From: Poteriospumella lacustris
Taxonomy: Eukaryota; Sar; Chrysophyceae; Chromulinales; Dinobryaceae
Assembly: GCA_008000375.1 (NCBI GenBank)
Contig: SMOI01000051.1
Span: forward strand, 28,924 to 54,288
DNA length: 25,365 nucleotides
Direction of reading: 5' to 3'
The stretch's first letter is position 1; every line of letters begins with the position of its first letter. A program made the translations under genes and the position numbers. The notes beneath the pieces are model-generated. The model made no database searches, was not told the DNA's origin, and saw only the letters and a program-made list of their open reading frames with translations. Positions 19,342-25,365 of this stretch are shown one piece after another.

Positions 19342-20196
19342 GCGAGCGGTCGTTCAATTATCTGTCATTTCTTCGTGGGACTATGGAGTGGCCGTACAAT
19401 GTCTGTGTCTCTTCATGCCCTCTCTCATTTTCGTTCGTTTCGATTGTTCTGGCAAGGAGCTATTGCCGAGGAGTTGCATTATATGTTCATGTCTTTTTTT
19501 GTTTGAAGGCCTCTCGCTGTTTTCGTTTTGATTGTTGCTCCTTTGTGCACGAGATGGGACAGCTGATCGACTGACCGGGGCCGTTCGTGTGGGTAAATCC
19601 GCATGAATCTATCATCACCTGTGGTTTTAGATTAGACTCGCCACCGGTCGTAACTTCATGGTTGTCTTGCCGTCGTTTGGCTATCCCGGTTGGCATACGA
19701 CCAGGATATAAGTTTTTGGTAGGTAGTTCTAATTTTTTCTTCAATGGCGTCGAAGCGCGGCTTCATCCTCTTCCCGTTATCTGCAGCGGCGACTGTGGAT
19801 AGTACCGCCGATAGTCGGTGACCGGGGTGGTGTCTGTCTACTTTTTCTTGTAAGAATCGTCATTTAAATAATCGTTGGCATAGGAGGCTTCATTCGGTAC
19901 CGTTTTTAATCACCACATGTCTCTCAAACAACACGGCTCTCGATATGTTCAAGCAACAGGGATGACAATGTATGTCCTTCCTGTAGTCGGTCTTTCTTGC
20001 GAAACAGTTCAACAATACCCATCTATGCCACTCGACTCTATATCAACAACACTTGGAACTCATTGGCAAAGGTTTTCCTCGATGCCCCATCGACAGCACG
20101 GAAGCCATCGATCCGCCACGTGAATCATCATAGTTTGTCAACAACGCACGATATGCGTGTCGTTATAATGTCCTCCTCATCCAATATGTGGACCTC
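19342..20196. other. Convergent intergenic spacer
   Basis: This spacer lies between the stop codons of the ABC transporter (+) and the AAA+ protein (-), so it should contain both 3' UTRs. An A/T-rich stretch near 19850-19875 could be polyadenylation-related, but no canonical AATAAA was located with confidence. No gene, RNA or repeat is supported. Confidence 0.6.
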
Positions 20197-23100
20197 TCAC
20201 GAGGACTGAGCCTCCATGTCGGCGTCACTGCAGTAGTGAACATTTCCCACACATCGGTAGCCTCCCTCCACCTTGAGCCATTCGAACCCCATACAACACA
20301 GACCCATCTTCTTCAGCTTCTCCTGCTTGCGTTGCTCCTCCGCAGTCTTCTCTTCTTTCATCTGCCGAAGAATCGCTCGCACCTTCACCAACAACCCCGG
20401 CAGCTGTTTCTGCAACGTCGACGTCACCTGTGCCAGCGACACGCCGCTGTCGCTGCCGCCGTTCTTCGACCACACGAGATCCAGCACCTGGGACGGCAGC
20501 GTCCCTGACGACAGGAAACTGTTCATCTGCTGAATCGTGTAGCCCAGCTCAGCGCACGCTTCCTCCAGCAGCGCGACGAGGTGGCCGAGGTTCGATGCAT
20601 CGCCGGAGGACAGGCCGCTGGGGCGGTCGTCGGGATCCAACGTCTTGTACTTGAACTGTGTCTTCTTACGCCGCTTGGCGGCTGGCTGCAGATCGGCGTC
20701 TGTCTCAGAATGTAGTCGCGGCTGTAAAGAGGAGGAGAGTGTCTGCGAGGGTCGGTCATCTGACATATGAGACTCGCCATGCATCTCCTCCATCTCCACG
20801 TCCATGTCGGGCTCAAACTCCTCGACGGCTTGAGCCATGTCTCCTGGCACAGGAAACGAAGGTGCAGCAGCAAGCGGTGCTGATCGGTTGGTGTCTCGGT
20901 TCAGCTGATCGGATGCTGCCCCCATCGCACGACCAGCCGGTGGTGGCATGTTGCTTTCAGCCGGATCGGCCCGCTGGAAGCCTGCGCCTCCACTGGGATC
21001 GGCGTAGTTGCGTCGCATCAGCCCAGACACGTCCATGGTGCGGTGGCCAAGGTTGACGGCGATCGCCCGACGCGACTTGAGCAACGACCCGAACGCCAAC
21101 TGCACATCGCTCACCGTGTACGGCGGCAGCGTCTCGCCAGCGCCAGGCAGCGCGTTCGTCGAGGCCTTCGCGGCGGAAGCCACCTGACCGCTGCGCGCCT
21201 CCGTCGCCAGTCGCTCGGCCCGGTGACTGTACAGCTGCGGCAACACGCTCTCGTACACATCTCGCGCCGATGCCCACGACGGCAGCGACTCCAGCTCCAA
21301 GAAGCTCTGGTACACCGCCTCGGTGGCTTCGGCGGTCAGTGTCTTGTTGTCGCGATGCACCGCCGCCACCGTCGCATCGCGCGCCTGTGCGGCCGTCCAG
21401 GACGGAAACGAGATGCGATGTTTGTCGAACCGCGAGCTTAGCCCCGCGTTCACCGTGAACAGCAGGTCCAGGTCCTTCTCGTAGCCCGCCAGAATGATCA
21501 CCAGGTTGCCCTTGAACTCCGGCTTCGTGATGTTGTCCAGCAAGGTCTGCACCGCATCCGAGGCGAACGACCCCGCCGACGGTACCAACGAATACGCCTC
21601 GTCGATGAACAAGATGCCACCGCGGGCCTCTTCCATCTTCGCCGTCACCAGCTGCGCCGTCTGGCCGACGTACTGACCCATCATCGTCTTTGCCGTCGTC
21701 TCTACCACGCGGTCGGTCGGGAGCAGCTCCAAGTGATAGAACAACTGACCGAACTTCCGCGCGGCGGTGGTTTTGCCGGTACCGGGTGGGCCTGTGAAGA
21801 TCATGTGCGCGTCGGCGACGATCTCGCCTGGAGCCTTGCCCTCGCGCTTCTTCTCGAGCATCGTCGCCTCCAGCCGGTGGATGTAGGCCAAGATGTGGTC
21901 CATGTTCTGCATCGTCGCGAAGCCCTCTTTCGCCTTCGCCACCGACGTCTCCTCCGTGACGAAGTCGTCCAGCACCAGCACATCTGGACGCGGCAACTTC
22001 AGTGTCGGCCGCCCAGCACGCTGTGCGTCGTCGAAGGCAGCGGCTGCTCTCGCCAGGCGCAGTGCCTTGTTCGCCTTGGCACGACCGAGGAAGTTCTCCA
22101 CTTCGCCGGCGTTGCCGAAGCCAGGTAGCCGACGTCGCCGCGAGATCAGCTTGATGGCTTCCTCCACCGTCTGCTGCGATATCACCAGGCGCTCTTTCAC
22201 CACCATGCGCTTCAGCACCGTCTTCAGGTCCTTGTCGCTGAAGTCTTCGAACCGCAGCGCCTCCGACAACTGAAAGCGGCGGGCCAGACCCGGGTTGCCG
22301 CAGTTGCGGAACAAGGCCAGCATCTCCGGCTCGTATCCGGCCAAGATCACCGCCATGTCCATGCCCGCCGACCCTTCGATCTTCTCCACCAGCGTGTCCA
22401 AGACGCTGCCGCCGTAGTCATTGCCGCCACGACGCTTCGGGTCCAACACATACGCTTCGTCGATGAAGACGACCTTGCCCTTGGCGCGCTCCAGCAGCTG
22501 CAATGTCTGCGTCGCACCGGCACCGACATGTTCGCCCATCAGACTCGACGCCGTCGTCGCGATGAAGTCTCCGTCCGACAGCAGGCCGAACTCCTTCAGT
22601 ACCCGACCGTACAGTCGGGCCACCGTCGTTTTGCCTGTGCCGGGGTTGCCGAAGAACACGCGATGCAGGGAGATGCGCTCGACATCTTCGCCGCGCATCT
22701 CGCGGTCGTAGTTCTGCAGCTGCAGCTGCATCAGGCCGCGCACCGCCCGCTTGACCGACTCCAGACCCACCATGGCGTCCAGCTCCTTCAAGGCCGGAGA
22801 CTGCTCCAGGTTGGGTCGATCGCCGATGGTGTCCGCCTTCGTCAACGTCACCATCTGCTTCGCCGACAACGCAAACGCCGGGTCCTGAGAGGCGAGAATC
22901 ATCGCACCGAATCGCGCCTCTTGCCGCTGGATGCAGGCATCGATCTGGTTGCGCACCTCTCGTGCGTTGCCGAATCCCTTCACACCCCGACCGCGTGCGA
23001 TGCGCATCGACATCACTTTCGAAATCGACACACCGCACGAGCGCTGGTTCTCGAACCGGAACCCGCGCTGCTTCACCATCGTCAACAGGATCTGACGCAG

Positions 23101-25338
23101 CTGCGGCTGTGTATAGTCTTCGAAGGCGAAGGTGAAGACTTTCGGAAAACGAGAGGGAAAGCCCTCGTTGTACGTCAGCAGTCGCTCGACGTCTTCCTTG
23201 TAGCCCGCCAGAATGAACGTCGTGGTGCTGCGCAAGGTCTCCGACACTTCCATCAGGTAGTCCAGCACGGCGTTCGAGGCGTTGGCTTGTTGCCCCGGCG
23301 GGGACGGTTTCAGCAAGTAGCATTCGTCGATGAACACCGTGCCACCCTCGGCTTTCTTCACCATGGCTTCGAAGTCGGCGAGCGGGTCTTTGGCCTTCAG
23401 AATCTTCGCCGCGCTGGTCAAGCACGGCGTAGGGTTCTTCCGGAACTTCAACTCCACCAGAGCGGCCGCCAACAGCTCCGCGACGGTGGTCTTGCCACAG
23501 CCCGGGTTGCCGATGAACAAGAAGTTCATCGCCGTCGTGGCATCGAGCCCGTCCGGACGGAATGGGTCGACGAGGGTGCGCTGGTACACCGCCAAGGCGC
23601 GCTCCTTCACCTTGCGCAAGCCGACCAGCCCCATCAACTTGTCCATCGCCGGTGACTTCACACCCATCTTCGCCTTCGCGACGCGCCACTGTACCTCTGG
23701 CGCGTGCGGATCCAGCTCTTCCTCCAGCTCATCGTCGTCCGCGTCGTCGTCCTCGTCGTCTTTGGCCGTGTCGTTGGCGTCGTCCTCGCGGTGCACGATC
23801 TCGTCCAGGTTGTCCTCCGCCGTCAACCAGCCGGTCTGCAGCACTGGAAAGAGACGAAACACCGCCAACGCATCGGCCGCCCGACTGCGTGCGAGCTTAG
23901 ACGACGGCTTGTCGAGCTTGAACAGCAAGTACACCAGGAAGAAGTACATCGGCTCCAGGGCCACACCCGCCGCCTGCACCTCCGCCACATACTCCTCGAG
24001 TTCGATCTCCGCCGCTTTGCTTCCGTAGCCATCGTACAACGACGCCAGTGCGACGTAGAGTCGGTAGTGAGGGCCGTACCGCTCGGGTTCCTGGGTGGCA
24101 GCTTGTGAGACGCGCTCGATGGCCACATCGTAGTCGCCGGCTCGAATCGCCGCTAGCGCGACCGCCAGCTCGCCGAAAGGAGAATAGTCCTCCGAATAGC
24201 GCAGCGGTACCATCGACACGTCTCTCACCAGCCCACGCTGGATGCAGAAGCGATGCAGCGAGAACTGCCGCGCTGGGCCAGTGACGCCGTCCAACAACCC
24301 CGCTGGTGTTTGGCCGTGGAGGTTGGTCTTGAAGAGCTGGTGGCGGCCCCCGTTATCAATGAGGACGTCGAAGGACATGCGCAGACCAATAAAGGCCAGC
24401 TGATGCGCCGCCGAGTTGCCCACTTCATCACGGAGGCGAACCAACTCGTGGAAGTCCGTGATGGGCTCATGGAAGTACTGTGCGGACTCCGCTCGCTGTA
24501 GCTTCAACGATGGCACCCCACCACCGACGCCCTCGTCGGTGGTTGTCACATTGGGCCCCATCGAGGCTATCGTCGCGTTGAAGCGCCTCTCAGTGTCGGC
24601 ATCGGTAACGACAGTGTCTGATGCTTGCACAGGAGTTGCTCGAGCGCTCTCTTGGTTGCGACCCCACGCATCTAAGGAGCAATTCCACGCCAACGCCTTC
24701 GCCTCGCCCAGTGCCCCAAACCTGTCGAGATCGACGGAGTTTGCTTTCGATTGCACTTTGGCACGACTTTTCGTCGAAGCAGGACAGACATAAGCACTGC
24801 TGTCGTGGGATGCCCGCCTTGCGCGACAATTGCGGCAGATGTCAATTGTTGCAGCATTGTTCAGAAAGCATAAGTTGCACAGCCAATCGCTAGGTGGCTT
24901 GTTCTTCATTATCGTCCTCGCGCGTATCTGCTGTACGGAAACTTGCATACCAAAATTCAATGGCAACTCGATGCGCACCAAGCGAGGCTTTAGAGTGGCG
25001 CAAAGCGACGGTGACAAAAGCTTCATTTCTGTGCCTCCTGTCGATGGCAGCGCAGAATTACGCACATTGAGCAGAGAGCCCTTAGGGAAACAGGCTGAAA
25101 GCATCGGGTCGGAATCTGACAACTGGACGAAAGAGCTGCGCATTCCCGATTCGCAGGTGTGATTCTTATGGTCATGAGGACGAAGATTCGCGCAGACAAC
25201 ACAGTAGTCAAGATAATGCGGCAATGAACACGAGTTGCCACATGGTGTAGGGGGAGATACTGAGGGGAAAGGTATCGTTGAGTGTGTAGAGAAAGGAACA
25301 ACAGAAACCACAACATTTTTCGAGGAGAATTGTGACAT
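20197..25338 (-). CDS. Triple CbbX/SpoVK-type AAA+ ATPase with RanBP2 zinc finger and ankyrin-like segment
   Basis: An uninterrupted - strand frame gives 1713 aa from the ATG at 25338. The frame stays open to the window edge, so an upstream exon or start is possible. Domains in order: a Cys/His-rich N terminus (C33, C37, C46, C49, C62); a RanBP2-type zinc finger (W152, C154, C157, N161, C168, C171, exact W-x-C-x2-C-x3-N-x6-C-x2-C spacing); divergent ankyrin-like repeats (about 300-350); TPR-like helices (386-458); an acidic stretch (517-543). Three AAA+ modules follow with Walker A Lys616, 903 and 1189 and Walker B DE at 671-672, 960-961 and 1246-1247. AAA2 and AAA3 carry MGEHVG and MGQYVG pore-loop-like segments; AAA1 lacks one. 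Near the end are a basic KRRKK (1555-1559, possible NLS) and a Cys/aromatic C-terminal motif (C1681, C1682, W1687, C1696, C1703). The family includes rubisco-activase-type CbbX motors, but the eukaryotic multi-module role is not established. Ubiquitin or RNA binding by the finger is inference. Confidence 0.9.
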   Translation of the reverse strand: MSQFSSKNVVVSVVPFSTHSTIPFPSVSPPTPCGNSCSLPHYLDYCVVCANLRPHDHKNHTCESGMRSSFVQLSDSDPMLSACFPKGSLLNVRNSALPSTGGTEMKLLSPSLCATLKPRLVRIELPLNFGMQVSVQQIRARTIMKNKPPSDWLCNLCFLNNAATIDICRNCRARRASHDSSAYVCPASTKSRAKVQSKANSVDLDRFGALGEAKALAWNCSLDAWGRNQESARATPVQASDTVVTDADTERRFNATIASMGPNVTTTDEGVGGGVPSLKLQRAESAQYFHEPITDFHELVRLRDEVGNSAAHQLAFIGLRMSFDVLIDNGGRHQLFKTNLHGQTPAGLLDGVTGPARQFSLHRFCIQRGLVRDVSMVPLRYSEDYSPFGELAVALAAIRAGDYDVAIERVSQAATQEPERYGPHYRLYVALASLYDGYGSKAAEIELEEYVAEVQAAGVALEPMYFFLVYLLFKLDKPSSKLARSRAADALAVFRLFPVLQTGWLTAEDNLDEIVHREDDANDTAKDDEDDDADDDELEEELDPHAPEVQWRVAKAKMGVKSPAMDKLMGLVGLRKVKERALAVYQRTLVDPFRPDGLDATTAMNFLFIGNPGCGKTTVAELLAAALVELKFRKNPTPCLTSAAKILKAKDPLADFEAMVKKAEGGTVFIDECYLLKPSPPGQQANASNAVLDYLMEVSETLRSTTTFILAGYKEDVERLLTYNEGFPSRFPKVFTFAFEDYTQPQLRQILLTMVKQRGFRFENQRSCGVSISKVMSMRIARGRGVKGFGNAREVRNQIDACIQRQEARFGAMILASQDPAFALSAKQMVTLTKADTIGDRPNLEQSPALKELDAMVGLESVKRAVRGLMQLQLQNYDREMRGEDVERISLHRVFFGNPGTGKTTVARLYGRVLKEFGLLSDGDFIATTASSLMGEHVGAGATQTLQLLERAKGKVVFIDEAYVLDPKRRGGNDYGGSVLDTLVEKIEGSAGMDMAVILAGYEPEMLALFRNCGNPGLARRFQLSEALRFEDFSDKDLKTVLKRMVVKERLVISQQTVEEAIKLISRRRRLPGFGNAGEVENFLGRAKANKALRLARAAAAFDDAQRAGRPTLKLPRPDVLVLDDFVTEETSVAKAKEGFATMQNMDHILAYIHRLEATMLEKKREGKAPGEIVADAHMIFTGPPGTGKTTAARKFGQLFYHLELLPTDRVVETTAKTMMGQYVGQTAQLVTAKMEEARGGILFIDEAYSLVPSAGSFASDAVQTLLDNITKPEFKGNLVIILAGYEKDLDLLFTVNAGLSSRFDKHRISFPSWTAAQARDATVAAVHRDNKTLTAEATEAVYQSFLELESLPSWASARDVYESVLPQLYSHRAERLATEARSGQVASAAKASTNALPGAGETLPPYTVSDVQLAFGSLLKSRRAIAVNLGHRTMDVSGLMRRNYADPSGGAGFQRADPAESNMPPPAGRAMGAASDQLNRDTNRSAPLAAAPSFPVPGDMAQAVEEFEPDMDVEMEEMHGESHMSDDRPSQTLSSSLQPRLHSETDADLQPAAKRRKKTQFKYKTLDPDDRPSGLSSGDASNLGHLVALLEEACAELGYTIQQMNSFLSSGTLPSQVLDLVWSKNGGSDSGVSLAQVTSTLQKQLPGLLVKVRAILRQMKEEKTAEEQRKQEKLKKMGLCCMGFEWLKVEGGYRCVGNVHYCSDADMEAQSS
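24823..24885 (-). other. RanBP2-type zinc finger coding segment
   Basis: This segment encodes DWLCNLCFLNNAATIDICRNC with perfect zf-RanBP spacing (residues 151-171 of the AAA+ protein). Family members bind ubiquitin, Ran-GDP or single-stranded RNA depending on side chains that I cannot assign here. Confidence 0.88.
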
Positions 25339-25365
25339 GTTATTCGCAATGATCGACAAGTCAAA

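Noticed and set aside
22418-23689. Long open frames antisense or frame-shifted within the AAA+ gene (423 codons -, and 375 codons + at 22528-23655)
   Set aside because: They overlap clear AAA+ motifs in the sense frame, have biased composition and show no recognisable folds.
1-25365. tRNA, rRNA, CRISPR arrays or intact transposons
   Set aside because: By eye I saw no convincing tRNA A/B-box pair, rRNA core, regularly spaced repeat array, transposase or reverse transcriptase. A tRNAscan/Infernal and repeat search would be decisive.

Overview
The window is nuclear DNA from a eukaryote, most likely a protist or an early-branching fungus. The evidence is short GT-AG spliceosomal introns (67-100 nt), long intergenic spacers with microsatellites, monocistronic genes on both strands, and eukaryotic families (GH20 hexosaminidase, TMEM184/Ost-alpha, ABCC transporter, RanBP2 zinc finger). 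I cannot name the lineage from the sequence alone.

Layout from left to right. 1-757: no convincing gene. 758-4818 (+): a four-exon gene for a secreted GH20 beta-N-acetylhexosaminidase whose reading frame runs without a break into an endonuclease/exonuclease/phosphatase (EEP) domain. 4819-5393: 3' flank with 13 tandem GTAGC units. 5394-6409 (-): a two-exon seven-TM TMEM184/Ost-alpha-type protein. 6776-7919: a mosaic of trinucleotide repeats, a broken RRM with its RNP2 strand duplicated, and a second, partly deleted copy of the 3' end and 3' flank of the hexosaminidase-EEP gene. 7920-9215: purine-rich spacer. 9216-10053 (-) and 10503-11380 (+): two divergent, closely related, probably N-myristoylated globins, each with one intron at the same place and phase, sharing a 449-bp upstream region. 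11381-15096: a 3.7-kb spacer, strongly pyrimidine-rich on the + strand up to about 14.64 kb. 15097-19341 (+): an intronless ABCC/MRP-type full transporter. 19342-20196: convergent spacer. 20197-25338 (-): a large protein with a RanBP2 zinc finger, ankyrin-like and TPR-like segments, and three CbbX/SpoVK-type AAA+ modules; its 5' end lies near the window edge and may be incomplete.

The genes do not form an evident pathway. The clearest local relationships are evolutionary: an inverted globin duplication around a common promoter region, and a direct segmental duplication of the hexosaminidase-EEP 3' end flanking the TMEM184 gene. The most unusual items are the GH20-EEP fusion, the divergent myristoylated globin pair, and the long spacers downstream of both globins, which are both C/T-rich on the strand carrying the adjacent globin coding sequence.
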